The notes: generated from the letters alone by a model not told the origin. A stretch of DNA of 64,000 nucleotides from SHLQ01 sp033344795 (GCA_033344795.1 JAWPMS010000001.1:1612001-1676000), one strand, 5' to 3'. Positions 25,561 to 34,536 are shown, counted from the first letter of the stretch. Numbers and translations: made by a program.

Positions 25561-27414
25561 ATGAGCACCATTCGACTGACTACCTCGCAGGCGATCGTGA
25601 AATATCTGATCGCGCAGAAATCTGTCCAGAAAGATGGCTCCGTTGCGCCACTGTTCGGTGGCGTGTATGGGATCTTTGGACACGGCAACGTCACGTCGCT
25701 CGGCCATGCGCTCGAACGGGCGAAGGACGAGCTGCCGACGTATCGCGGGCAGAGCGAAGAGGGCATGGCACTCGCAGGGGTTGCCTACGCCAAGGCCACT
25801 CGGCGACGTCAGATCATGGTTGCCACGAGCTCCGTCGGCCCTGGCGCAACCAACATGGTCACGGCCGCGGGGGTGGCACACAGCAACCGACTTCCGATCC
25901 TGCTCATCTCGGGCGACACATTCACCAGTCGCATTCCCGATCCTGTGCTGCAACAGGTCGAGCATTTCAACGATCCGACCCAGACGGTGAACGACAGCTT
26001 CCGAGCCGTGACCCGCTACTGGGACCGCATCGTGCGCCCGGAGCAGTTGACGAGCTCGCTGCCCCACGCCGTTCACACGATGCTCGACCCGGCCGATTGC
26101 GGACCTGCGTTCATCGGGCTGCCCCAAGACATCGGTGCCGAAGCGTGGGACTTCCCGACGAGTTTCTTCGACGAGGTTGTCCATGACATCTCCCGTCCGC
26201 GTGCCGACGAGCGTCAACTGGGTGAGGCAATCGCCTTGCTTCGCACAGCGAAGAAGCCGCTGATCGTTGCTGGTGGTGGGGTCCACTACAGCCTCGCTGA
26301 ACAAGAGCTGGCGGCGTTCGCGACCACGCACAACGTTCCCGTCGTCGAGACGGTTGCCGGCAAAGCGTGCATGGAATGGGACCACCCGATGTACGGCGGT
26401 CCGATCGGTGTCACGGGAGGCACTTCCGCGAACGCACTCGCTGGCGAAGCCGATGTGGTGCTGGCCGTCGGTACACGACTCCTCGATTTCACGACCGGTT
26501 CGTGGACCGTGTTCAAGAACGAGGCGGTGAGCATCATCCAGCTGAACACCGCCCGGTTCGATGCGACCAAACGACAGTCCACGCCGCTGGTCGGCGACGC
26601 GAAGGTCACGCTCGCCGAGTTGAGCACAGGGCTCGGAGACTATGCAGCGCCCGACGAGTGGTCGACGACGCTCGCGACCGAGATCGCTCAACACAACGCG
26701 TACATCGACAAGATCGCTGCGAAAGACGCCACCGGTGACAGCGGGCTACCCACGTACGCCCAGGTAGTTGGTGCGGTCGATCGTTTGGCGGACGAAAAGA
26801 CGTTCGCGCTCGCCGCAGCTGGCGGCTTCCCCGGCGAGGTCAACAACGGTTGGCGTGCGAAACAGCTCAATAGCTTCGACTGCGAATACGGCTACAGCTG
26901 TATGGGCTACGAGACCAGTGGCGGTTGGGGCGCAGCGATGGCGATGCCCGACAAGGACGTCGTCGTCTTCACCGGCGATGGCTCTTGGATGATGCTGAAC
27001 AGCGACATCTACAGCTCGGTCATCCATGGCCACAAGATGATCGTCATCGTGTGTGACAACGGTGGGTTCGCGGTCATCAACCGGCTGCAAACAGGAATGG
27101 GTGGCAACCCGTTCAACAACCTGATCAAGGACAACCCGACAGTGGTGAACCCAGTCGCTGTCGACTTCGCGAAACATGCCGAAGCCATGGGAGCCATGAG
27201 TGAAACCGTGACGTCAATCGACGATCTCGAGGATGCATTTCGACGCGCGAAGGCTGCGGATCGCACCTATGTGATCTCTCTGGTCACCGACGCCTACAGC
27301 TGGACCGAGGGTGGATCCTTCTGGGAGGTCGGCGTTCCTGAGGTGAGCGATCTCGCATCGGTGCTCGAAGCCAAGGCCGACATGATCGAAGGCAAGAAAG
27401 AGCAACGGCTGTGA
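25561..27414 (+). CDS. iolD: 3D-(3,5/4)-trihydroxycyclohexane-1,2-dione hydrolase
   Basis: This thiamine diphosphate enzyme (617 residues) opens the cyclohexane ring of the dione to 5-deoxy-glucuronate. It shows FGGVYGIFGHGNV near residue 33, the catalytic-Glu region YRGQSEEGMALA, ATSSVGPGATNMV, PDPVLQQVEHFNDPTQ, and the cofactor motif VFTGDGSWMMLNSDI near 480 followed by CDNGGFAVINRLQ. GGAGGA lies just before the ATG, and the gap from the preceding gene is four bases. It is the defining enzyme for inositol-type ring cleavage in this operon. Confidence 0.95.
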   Translation: MSTIRLTTSQAIVKYLIAQKSVQKDGSVAPLFGGVYGIFGHGNVTSLGHALERAKDELPTYRGQSEEGMALAGVAYAKATRRRQIMVATSSVGPGATNMVTAAGVAHSNRLPILLISGDTFTSRIPDPVLQQVEHFNDPTQTVNDSFRAVTRYWDRIVRPEQLTSSLPHAVHTMLDPADCGPAFIGLPQDIGAEAWDFPTSFFDEVVHDISRPRADERQLGEAIALLRTAKKPLIVAGGGVHYSLAEQELAAFATTHNVPVVETVAGKACMEWDHPMYGGPIGVTGGTSANALAGEADVVLAVGTRLLDFTTGSWTVFKNEAVSIIQLNTARFDATKRQSTPLVGDAKVTLAELSTGLGDYAAPDEWSTTLATEIAQHNAYIDKIAAKDATGDSGLPTYAQVVGAVDRLADEKTFALAAAGGFPGEVNNGWRAKQLNSFDCEYGYSCMGYETSGGWGAAMAMPDKDVVVFTGDGSWMMLNSDIYSSVIHGHKMIVIVCDNGGFAVINRLQTGMGGNPFNNLIKDNPTVVNPVAVDFAKHAEAMGAMSETVTSIDDLEDAFRRAKAADRTYVISLVTDAYSWTEGGSFWEVGVPEVSDLASVLEAKADMIEGKKEQRL

Positions 27415-27437
27415 TGGGGAAGCAGCTCGCGCGCAGT

Positions 27438-27488
27438 GTTTCGAGCCCTCGGGCGAGCAACTCGGTTAGTGAGCGAAGCGAGCGGCCG
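27438..27488 (+). repeat. Intergenic repeat, copy B
   Basis: Between iolD and the next Gfo/Idh gene, GGTTAGTGAGCGaAGCGAgCGGCCG (27464-27488) matches copy A in opposite orientation, with two mismatches in 25. Weaker similarity runs upstream to 27438. Together the copies bracket iolC to iolD. Confidence 0.7.
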
Positions 27489-27520
27489 GATCTCGACCGG
27501 GAGTGTCGAGCGGTGGCAGC

Positions 27521-28489
27521 GTGAAGACCCTTGCGGTGATCGGCGCTGGTGGGATGGGGCGGTTCCACGCGGACACGCTCGCCACCGTGCCGGGGGTTCA
27601 GCTCGCTGCGATCGCCGACCCGTACCCGCACCCCGACCTGGCCGTGCACGAGGCGAATGGTGTCGAGATCTCGACCGACGCGGCCGCCTGCGCGGCGCGG
27701 GGTTGGGACGGGGTCGTCATTGCGTCTCCCGACGAAACCCATGCTGAGCTGACCCTCGCTGCTGTCGACGCTGGCAGTCGGGTGTTGTGCGAAAAGCCAC
27801 TCTCGCACGATCTCGACGGGGCTCGGGCAGTCGTCGCCAAGGAGGTCGACATCGGTGAGCGGCGGGTCCAGCTCGGCTTCATGCGTGTCGTCGACCCAGC
27901 GCATGTCGCGCTGGCCGCACAACTCGACCAGCTCGGCGATCTCCACCACCTCCGTTGCAGCCACCGCAACACCAACGAGGTCGCCCGCGAGCCGCGGGTT
28001 GTCATCAACCAGTCGCTCATCCACGACTTCCATACGATTCGATGGCTCGGTGGCGAGATCGTCGACGTCGATGCCCGAGCGATCCCACGACCCGGTGGGT
28101 TGCTCCACGTTCTCGTCGTGCTTCGCCTCGCATCTGGTGCGACGGCAACAGTCGAGTTCTCCGACAACACCTATGCCTACGAAGTCGAGGTCGATGCGAC
28201 AGCGGGCAAAGGGATGGTCGCCACGTCGGCCCCGCAACGTCCGCGAATCCGAATCGATGGTGACCATCGCGTGCCGATCGGGCTCGACTGGTTCGGCTGG
28301 TTTGCCGAGGCGTACCGCATTCAAGATCGGCAGTGGGTCGCCTCGCTCGACGCGCCGACCGCAATCGGTCCGTCGGCCATCGATGGTTTGGCCGCACAGC
28401 TCGTTGCCGAAGCTGCGCTCACTTCGCTTGATGTCGGCGGTGCCATCGCCGTCGAATCCCACGACACACCGGAGGTATACACGCAATGA
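27521..28489 (+). CDS. Gfo/Idh/MocA family oxidoreductase (second of three, short form)
   Basis: The 322-residue product has VIGAGGMGRFHADTLA at the N-terminus, ASPDETHAEL and CEKPLSHDL with the catalytic Lys near 90, and NQSLIHDFHTIRWLGGEIV carrying the His-Asp pair. It is an NAD(P)-dependent dehydrogenase of cyclitols or related sugars. The frame opens at GTG 27503; GTG 27521 gives the Rossmann strand close to the N-terminus as usual, so it is preferred. The start is close to the repeat copy B. The stop overlaps the next ATG (ATGA). Confidence 0.85.
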   Translation: MKTLAVIGAGGMGRFHADTLATVPGVQLAAIADPYPHPDLAVHEANGVEISTDAAACAARGWDGVVIASPDETHAELTLAAVDAGSRVLCEKPLSHDLDGARAVVAKEVDIGERRVQLGFMRVVDPAHVALAAQLDQLGDLHHLRCSHRNTNEVAREPRVVINQSLIHDFHTIRWLGGEIVDVDARAIPRPGGLLHVLVVLRLASGATATVEFSDNTYAYEVEVDATAGKGMVATSAPQRPRIRIDGDHRVPIGLDWFGWFAEAYRIQDRQWVASLDAPTAIGPSAIDGLAAQLVAEAALTSLDVGGAIAVESHDTPEVYTQ

Positions 28490-29883
28490 CTGCAACGCAG
28501 ACCGTACGCGACTACCGACTGATCGGCGCTGAATCGACACGTGCCGAAGAGCGTGGACTCGCGAACGGCAAGTGGTTCCAAGCCGAGGTCGATCCAGCGC
28601 GCATGCGGGAGCTGATGGAGCGTCAGAATGTGCGTCCCCTCGTCGACCTGGTCATCTGGGTCGGTCTCATCGTTGGCCTCGGCGCGCTTGCGTGGAGCCT
28701 TCGTGGCAGCTGGTGGGCGCTTCCGGCCTTCATTGCATATGGAGCGGTCGTCGGTGGTGCCGCCGATTCCCGCTGGCACGAGAGCGGACACGGCACGGCG
28801 TTTCGAACCCCATGGATCAACGACCTCGTGTACTACCCGGCGAGTTTCCTACTTGCCCGCAGCGCAACCTTCTGGCGCTGGTCGCACTTCCGTCACCACA
28901 CCGACACCATCATCGTCGGTCGTGACGCCGAGATCGTCTTTCCACGCCCGCCGTCGGTGGGCAAGCTCGCGTGGATGTTCACCCACATTCAGGGTGGCGG
29001 CACGCTGATCATGACGATCGTCAAGTACGCCTTCGGGTGGAAGGACCCGGTCGTCGATGTCCTGGTTCCCGTACAGGATCGCAAACGGGTCGCTGCCGAG
29101 GCGCGCGTGTACGTGGCCATCTGGGCGGCCGTCATCATCTGGGCGGTCGCCACGTCGTCGCTCTATCCACTGCTGTTGATCGGTCTGCCAACGATCTACG
29201 GCGGGTGGCTCGTCGTGTTCTTCGGTGTCACCCAACACGCAGGTCTGCAAGAGGATGTGCTCGACCATCGCAAGTCGACCCGCACCGTCTTGATGAATCC
29301 GATCTTCAGGTTCCTGTATCTCAACATGAACTACCACATCGAGCATCACATGTTCCCCGCCGTGCCGTACTACAACCTTCCTGCGTTGCACGAGGAGATC
29401 AAGGATCAGCTGCCGCCCCCAGCACCGAACACCGTTGCGGCGTACAAAGAGATCGTGCACTGCTTCCGGAACCAGAACGCCGATCCAACGTGGGAGCTCG
29501 AACGCGACATTCCCGATGTGCCGGGCACCCGCGGATCGATCGTGCAGGGCTTCGAGTGGACCGGCGAAACAACCGACGACGGCTGGATCGACTTGGGGCC
29601 GAATGATCTTGCGGCTGGGACCTCCCGACCGATCGACATTGATGGCGGCGAGCGTCTACTTGCCTGCAGCGAAGACGGCGACGTGTTTCTGGTCGATCGC
29701 ACCTGTACCCACGGCGATGCCGACCTGGCAGCGGGCACCATTCTCGGGTGCGAGGTCGAGTGTCCGAAGCACAACGGTCGGTTCGACCTGAGCACTGGTG
29801 AGGGCACGCGTCGGCCCATCAAGGACGCGCTGACGACCTATGACATCCGTGTACGAGACGGCCGGATCGAGACACGGACGTGA
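28486..29883 (+). CDS. Membrane desaturase-type oxygenase fused to Rieske ferredoxin (MocD-MocE fusion)
   Basis: The 465-residue product joins two proteins. Residues about 1-330 form a fatty-acid-desaturase-type membrane enzyme with transmembrane segments (about 50-90 and 205-250) and three His boxes: HESGH, SHFRHH and NYHIEHHMFP. Residues about 355-465 form a Rieske domain with CTHGDAD and CPKHNGRFD, the Cys-x-His and Cys-x2-His pairs that bind a [2Fe-2S] cluster. In rhizobial rhizopine catabolism, MocD is desaturase-like and MocE is a Rieske ferredoxin; with MocF they remove the O-methyl group of methyl-scyllo-inosamine. Here they are fused and sit between inositol dehydrogenase genes. No MocF-type reductase gene is seen nearby. 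A demethylase/oxygenase role is inferred. Confidence 0.85.
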   Translation: MTATQTVRDYRLIGAESTRAEERGLANGKWFQAEVDPARMRELMERQNVRPLVDLVIWVGLIVGLGALAWSLRGSWWALPAFIAYGAVVGGAADSRWHESGHGTAFRTPWINDLVYYPASFLLARSATFWRWSHFRHHTDTIIVGRDAEIVFPRPPSVGKLAWMFTHIQGGGTLIMTIVKYAFGWKDPVVDVLVPVQDRKRVAAEARVYVAIWAAVIIWAVATSSLYPLLLIGLPTIYGGWLVVFFGVTQHAGLQEDVLDHRKSTRTVLMNPIFRFLYLNMNYHIEHHMFPAVPYYNLPALHEEIKDQLPPPAPNTVAAYKEIVHCFRNQNADPTWELERDIPDVPGTRGSIVQGFEWTGETTDDGWIDLGPNDLAAGTSRPIDIDGGERLLACSEDGDVFLVDRTCTHGDADLAAGTILGCEVECPKHNGRFDLSTGEGTRRPIKDALTTYDIRVRDGRIETRT

Positions 29884-30818
29884 GGGTCTGGGTTAGCGGC
29901 GGAGGCGGCTTCGTCGGGTCGAACATCGTGCAGGCTGCGGTCAACGCGGGCCATGACGTGCTCACGACAGCCCATACGTTCGTACCCCCGGCAGGCGCCG
30001 CATACGCGGTGGAGTCGGTCGACATGGTCGATGTCGATGCCGTCGATGCAAGCATCGACGCGTTTGAGCCAGACGTGGTGATTCATTGCGCCATCATGAA
30101 CGACTGGGATCTGATGTACGCCGACCGCCGAGCATCGTGGGATGCCTATGTCGGCGCCACTCGAGCGACCGCCTACGCAGCGATCAACAGCGACAGCGCC
30201 TACGTCCTGGTGTCGACCGACTGGGTCTTCGACGGCACGCAGGCCGGAGCCGACGAAGAGACGCCGCCGAACCCGGTCAACCTCTACGGGTCGTTGAAGC
30301 TGGCGTCGGAGATGGTTGCTCTCGAGGCAGGCGGAGCAGTGGCCAGGGTCAGCGGAGTGAATGGCTTGCACCTCGCCCGGCCGACCACGCCGCGATCACA
30401 AGATCGTGGTTTCGGTTACTTCGTTGCCAGCATCGTCGACGCATTGTCCCAGGGTGACACGTTCACTGTGTGGGAGGCAGACGACATCAACATGGTGGCC
30501 ACGCCGTCGCTTGCTTTGGAGTGCGGCGAGATCATGTTGGCCATCGGCGAGAAGCGGGCCTCTGGGGTGTTTCACTGTTGTGGTGCCGACGCCGTGACGC
30601 GCCGAGAACTGGCTGAGTTGACGTGCGACGTGTTCGACCTCGATGCGTCGCTGCTGCGTTTTGGTCCGCCCGACCCCGCCTCGATGCTGGCAGCTCCGGT
30701 TCCGTACGACACGTCCCTATCCACCCCTCGTACCGATCAGATTCTCGAGCGACAGGCGACGCCGGTTCGCAGGCTCATCGAACGATTCTCCACACAGCTC
30801 TCCGAAGGAGGCACTTGA
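29880..30818 (+). CDS. RmlD-like NAD-dependent reductase/epimerase (extended SDR)
   Basis: The 312-residue product begins with the Rossmann motif WVSGGGGFVGSNIV and has STDWVFDGTQ and YGSLK, the Tyr-x3-Lys catalytic pair, matching dTDP-4-dehydrorhamnose reductase (RmlD)-like SDRs. No other rhamnose genes are present, so it more likely reduces a keto-cyclitol or open-chain intermediate. It starts at GTG, overlapping the oxygenase stop (GTGA), which suggests coupled translation with the fused MocD-MocE gene. Confidence 0.8.
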   Translation: MRVWVSGGGGFVGSNIVQAAVNAGHDVLTTAHTFVPPAGAAYAVESVDMVDVDAVDASIDAFEPDVVIHCAIMNDWDLMYADRRASWDAYVGATRATAYAAINSDSAYVLVSTDWVFDGTQAGADEETPPNPVNLYGSLKLASEMVALEAGGAVARVSGVNGLHLARPTTPRSQDRGFGYFVASIVDALSQGDTFTVWEADDINMVATPSLALECGEIMLAIGEKRASGVFHCCGADAVTRRELAELTCDVFDLDASLLRFGPPDPASMLAAPVPYDTSLSTPRTDQILERQATPVRRLIERFSTQLSEGGT

Positions 30819-31822
30819 TGTCAAACCCCTCAATAGCCGTGCTCGGCACCGGACGCATCGGCAAGATGCATGCCGAGCTCATCAGCCGCCAGGTTCCTGG
30901 CCTCGACCTGCATTCGGTCTTCGACGTCTACACCGATGGAGCAGAAGCGGTAGCAATGGAGCTTGGCAGCTACAGCGCGGGCAGCGTTCAGGAGATCATG
31001 GACTCCGACGTCGACGCGGTCGCGATCTGCACGAGCACAGACACCCACGTCGACCTCGTCGTGGCAGCGGCTGAAGCAGGCAAGGCGATATTTCTCGAGA
31101 AGCCCGTCTCGTTGAATCTCGAAGAGGTCGATCGTGCGGTCGCTGCGGTGAAGGCCGCTGGTGTGCCCATCCAGGTCGGGTTCAATCGGCGCTTCGACCC
31201 CGCGCACGCAGCAGTCCAGGCCGCGGTGGCCGACGGGTCGGTGGGAGACGTCCACATGGTGAAAATCACCAGTCGGGACCCAGCGCCGCCACCTATCGAT
31301 TACATCAAGGTCTCGGGTGGGATCTTCTGCGACATGACGATCCACGACTTCGACATGGCACGTTTCGTCACCGGGAGCGAGATCGTCGAGGTGTATGCCA
31401 AGGCCGCGGTGAGAATCGATCCGGCGATCGGCGAAGCCGGCGACGTCGACACCGCCATGCTCGTTCTCACACACGCGAACGGCGCCTTCACGTACATCGA
31501 CAACAGTCGCCAAGCGGTCTACGGCTACGACCAGCGAGTCGAGGTGTTCGGATCGAACGGCATGGTGGCCTCCGAGAACCCACGTGAGCACACGACCGAA
31601 ATCCACACGGCTCAGGGCACCCGGCAGCAGAACATTCCGTACTTCTTCCTCGAGCGTTACATTCCGAGCTACCTGGCCGAGTGGACCGGGTTTCTCGAAG
31701 GGCTCGAGTCTGGTTCGATGCCGGTCACGATCGACGACGGTCGAGCGCCGCTGGTCGCAGGACTTGCCGCGTGGAAGTCGTACCACGAGGGACGTCCAGT
31801 ATTGACGGCGGAGATCGGCTGA
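30818..31822 (+). CDS. iolG: Inositol 2-dehydrogenase (Gfo/Idh/MocA, third copy)
   Basis: The 334-residue protein has AVLGTGRIGKMHAEL at the N-terminus, LEKPVSLNLEEV with the catalytic Lys near 95, VGFNRRFDPAH, and GGIFCDMTIHDFDMARFV with the Asp/His pair, which closely fits bacterial IolG. It oxidises myo-inositol to scyllo-inosose with NAD. GAAGGAGG lies eight bases before the ATG at 30818, and the start overlaps the previous stop by one base (TGATG). Upstream Met codons of the same frame fall inside the RmlD-like gene. Confidence 0.93.
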   Translation: MSNPSIAVLGTGRIGKMHAELISRQVPGLDLHSVFDVYTDGAEAVAMELGSYSAGSVQEIMDSDVDAVAICTSTDTHVDLVVAAAEAGKAIFLEKPVSLNLEEVDRAVAAVKAAGVPIQVGFNRRFDPAHAAVQAAVADGSVGDVHMVKITSRDPAPPPIDYIKVSGGIFCDMTIHDFDMARFVTGSEIVEVYAKAAVRIDPAIGEAGDVDTAMLVLTHANGAFTYIDNSRQAVYGYDQRVEVFGSNGMVASENPREHTTEIHTAQGTRQQNIPYFFLERYIPSYLAEWTGFLEGLESGSMPVTIDDGRAPLVAGLAAWKSYHEGRPVLTAEIG

Positions 31823-32691
31823 TGAGCAACGACCAAATTCTCGACCCGGCCGAGCCGTACCGCTTTGGTAGCTTCGCAGGCAGGACGTGTGTCGTGACCG
31901 GTGGGTCGCAGGGCCTTGGCAACGCAGTGGCGCAGCTCATGAAGGCGCGTGGTGCTGGGGCGATCATGCTCGTGGGACGCGACCGGGCGAAGGGCGAGGC
32001 CGCGGCGGCCGCACTCGACGACGACGGCTGCTCGGTCAGCTTCTTGTCTGCCGATCTCTCGACCACAGACGGGGCTGAACTCGTGGTGTCGACCGTTGAC
32101 GAGCGATACGGCACGGTCGATTGTCTAGCAGCCTGCGCTGCGGCCACCTGGCGGGGAAGCGTGTGGAACACGACCGGCGACATGTGGGACGAGATGCTGG
32201 CGGTCAACGTGAAGACACCGGGGCTGTTGATCTCGGGGCTCGCGAAGATCATGAAGCGTGAAGCTGTCGCCGGCTCCATGGCACTGGTTGGCTCGATTGC
32301 CCATCACGGAGCGATCGGTGAGCTCTTTCCTTACGTGGTTGCCAAACATGGACTCGAAGCGATGGTCCGCCACGCTGCGTACTCCTTGCGCATGGAGCAG
32401 ATTCGCGTGAATCTCATCAACCCGGGGTGGATGGACACTCCGGCCGAGGACGTCGCGCAGAAGAAGTTCCACGATGCTCCCGATGACTGGCTTGAACGCG
32501 CCGAGGCCGAGCAGCCGTTCGGCCGAATCTTGAAGCCTCAGGAAGTCGCCCGTGGAATCTGCTTCATGTTGTCCAACGAGTCGGGGATGATGTCGGGCGC
32601 GTCGATCGACTTCGATCAAACGATGCCCGGTCAAGGTCCCGCGGCGCCGTTCGATCCCGTACCCGAACACTTCCCATGGGAGAACTCATGA
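31822..32691 (+). CDS. Short-chain dehydrogenase/reductase
   Basis: A 289-residue classical SDR. TGGSQGLG near residue 28 binds NAD(P). The catalytic Ser (LVGSIAHHG) and Tyr-x3-Lys (YVVAKHG) are present, and a NPGWMDTP segment follows. It overlaps the iolG stop by one base (TGATG) and its own stop overlaps the next gene (ATGA). It could interconvert keto and hydroxy forms of the cyclitol substrate. The specific substrate is unknown. Confidence 0.9.
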   Translation: MSNDQILDPAEPYRFGSFAGRTCVVTGGSQGLGNAVAQLMKARGAGAIMLVGRDRAKGEAAAAALDDDGCSVSFLSADLSTTDGAELVVSTVDERYGTVDCLAACAAATWRGSVWNTTGDMWDEMLAVNVKTPGLLISGLAKIMKREAVAGSMALVGSIAHHGAIGELFPYVVAKHGLEAMVRHAAYSLRMEQIRVNLINPGWMDTPAEDVAQKKFHDAPDDWLERAEAEQPFGRILKPQEVARGICFMLSNESGMMSGASIDFDQTMPGQGPAAPFDPVPEHFPWENS

Positions 32692-33587
32692 GCAACTCAC
32701 TTGTAAAGCGTGACCCTGGGCCCGGTGTCCGCCTCGACGTCACGCCTGAATCCGCAGACTGGCGGTACTTGAGCTTCCGTGTCGTCTCGCTTGCCGCTGG
32801 GGAGACGTACGACGACGTGCGACAAGGTCAGGAAACGGCGATCGTGCCACTCTTGGGCTCCGCAACGGTCGTCGCCGGCGCGAGCGAGTTCGAGATCTCA
32901 CGGTCGAGCGTCTTCGAGGAGATGCCGCACATCGTCTATGCCACGCCTGGCGATGCCATGTCGGTGAGCGCCTCGACAGACTTCGAGTTCGCGATCGGTT
33001 CGGCACCAGCCGAGGGCATGTATCCGACCCGCCTCATCACCCCGGAGCAGATGAAGAGCGAGGTGCGCGGTGGGGGAGCGTCGCATCGACAGGTCAACCA
33101 CGTGTTGGCGCCTCCGGTCGACGCAGAGCGCCTCATTCTCTACGAGGTGTACGTACCTCGCGGCTGTTGGTCGGGCTGGGCTCCACATCGCCACGATGGC
33201 GTCGATGGTGCCCCATACCTCGAGGAGACATATTTCTTCCGCCTCGATCCGGGAACCGGATTCGCGATGCACCGCAACTGGGCACCCGAGGATGGCTTCG
33301 ACGAAACCGTGATCTTGCACGACGGTGATACAGCGCTCGTGCCGAAGGGTTTTCATTCGAGCGTTGCGTGCCCGGGCTCGAACATGTTCTTCCTCAACTA
33401 CCTCGCTGGAGATCTCATCGACAAGGACCGCGCCACGCCACCCTGCTTCCATGAGGACTACACCTGGATCCATGAGGACTGGGAGAACGGCGACCTCGGA
33501 GCGTGGACACAACCGGTCATGCAAACTCCGAACCTGCACAATCCCGGCGGAATGCCCGCCAGTCCGTCCCCCGAAAGTGGAGCCTGA
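32688..33587 (+). CDS. iolB: 5-deoxy-glucuronate isomerase (second copy)
   Basis: The 299-residue bicupin resembles the first IolB in length and order of motifs: GGGASHRQVNHV, APHRHD with following LEETYFFRL, FAMHRNW, and TVILHDGDTALVPKGFHS then GSNMFFLNYLAG. The metal-binding His residues are kept, so the copy looks active. It differs from the first copy at many positions, so it is not a recent duplication. ATG 32688 overlaps the SDR stop (ATGA). Two iolB genes in one operon are unusual. Confidence 0.88.
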   Translation: MSNSLVKRDPGPGVRLDVTPESADWRYLSFRVVSLAAGETYDDVRQGQETAIVPLLGSATVVAGASEFEISRSSVFEEMPHIVYATPGDAMSVSASTDFEFAIGSAPAEGMYPTRLITPEQMKSEVRGGGASHRQVNHVLAPPVDAERLILYEVYVPRGCWSGWAPHRHDGVDGAPYLEETYFFRLDPGTGFAMHRNWAPEDGFDETVILHDGDTALVPKGFHSSVACPGSNMFFLNYLAGDLIDKDRATPPCFHEDYTWIHEDWENGDLGAWTQPVMQTPNLHNPGGMPASPSPESGA

Positions 33588-33590
33588 GCA

Positions 33591-34478
33591 ATGCACCAAC
33601 TCACCCCCGGCAAGATGCGTGGTCTCGACACGCTTGCGACCAACGAGGGCGTCTTCACGATTCTTGCGATCGATCATCGGGACTCCCTCAAGGCGGTGCT
33701 GCCAGGCGCAGCTACCGACCAGGAGATCATCGACTTCAAGCTGGAGTTGATCAGTGGCGTGGGACCGCAAGCGAGCGGCGTGATGCTCGAACCGGAGTTC
33801 AGCTTGCCGCACGCCATCGAGGCTGGTGCGCTTGCCGGAAGCAGCGGGTTCATGGCCGCTCTCGAAGCGCAGGGTTACATGCAGGACCCCTGGGCCGGGC
33901 CAACGGAGATGATGCCAGGGTGGACGGCGTTGGATGCGAAGAAGTTCGGCGCGAGCGCGGCCAAGCTCCTTCTTCCATACGCTCCAGAACGGCTCGCTCA
34001 CGCAGAACTCCAGCGCAAGGTCGTCGTTGACACGGCAGCCATTTGCGCCGACCTCGATATCGCCTTCCTGGTCGAGCCCGTGGCCTTTGGAATGAACGAT
34101 GCCGACCGCGCCGCCGTCGTCCTCGATACCGTTCGACAGCTCACGGAGCTGCCGATCGACGTGTTGAAGCTCGAGTTCCCGGGTGATCCAACGAATCCTG
34201 AGGGTTGGGCCGACGCATGTGCTGCGGTGAACGAGGCGTGTCGACAACCGTGGGTGCTTCTGTCTTCGGGCGTGACCTACGAGCAGTACAGGGCACAACT
34301 CGAAGTGGCGTTCGCAAACGGTTGCTCGGGGTTCACCGGTGGCCGGGCGATCTGGCGGCCGGCCGCGGACGCCAGTCCGATGATGCGCAGCGAAGTGATC
34401 ACGGGACTCGTGAGCGAACGTTTCGCTGAGCTTCGAGAGTTGGCCATCTCGACCGCCACCCCCTGGCGAACCCTCTGA
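33591..34478 (+). CDS. Class I aldolase, LacD/tagatose-1,6-bisphosphate aldolase-like
   Basis: The 295-residue protein begins like LacD-family aldolases with ILAIDHRDSLK near residue 23 and has VLKLEFPGDPTNPEGW near 190, where Lys is the likely Schiff-base residue, then LLSSGVTYEQY and GFTGGRAIW. LacD cleaves tagatose-1,6-bisphosphate. At the end of this operon it could fill the place of IolJ, splitting 5-dehydro-2-deoxygluconate-6-phosphate to DHAP and malonate semialdehyde, because no iolJ gene is present. It follows iolB by three bases and is the last gene of the locus. Confidence 0.82.
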   Translation: MHQLTPGKMRGLDTLATNEGVFTILAIDHRDSLKAVLPGAATDQEIIDFKLELISGVGPQASGVMLEPEFSLPHAIEAGALAGSSGFMAALEAQGYMQDPWAGPTEMMPGWTALDAKKFGASAAKLLLPYAPERLAHAELQRKVVVDTAAICADLDIAFLVEPVAFGMNDADRAAVVLDTVRQLTELPIDVLKLEFPGDPTNPEGWADACAAVNEACRQPWVLLSSGVTYEQYRAQLEVAFANGCSGFTGGRAIWRPAADASPMMRSEVITGLVSERFAELRELAISTATPWRTL

Positions 34479-34536
34479 GCGACGGCCTCCACAAACCAAG
34501 ATCTACACCCACCCTCCGCGCGCGTTCTGAACCCCA

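Noticed and set aside
24291..25766. A 491-codon minus-strand frame opposite the Gfo/Idh gene
   Set aside because: Antisense shadow; the plus-strand gene has full family motifs and operon overlaps.
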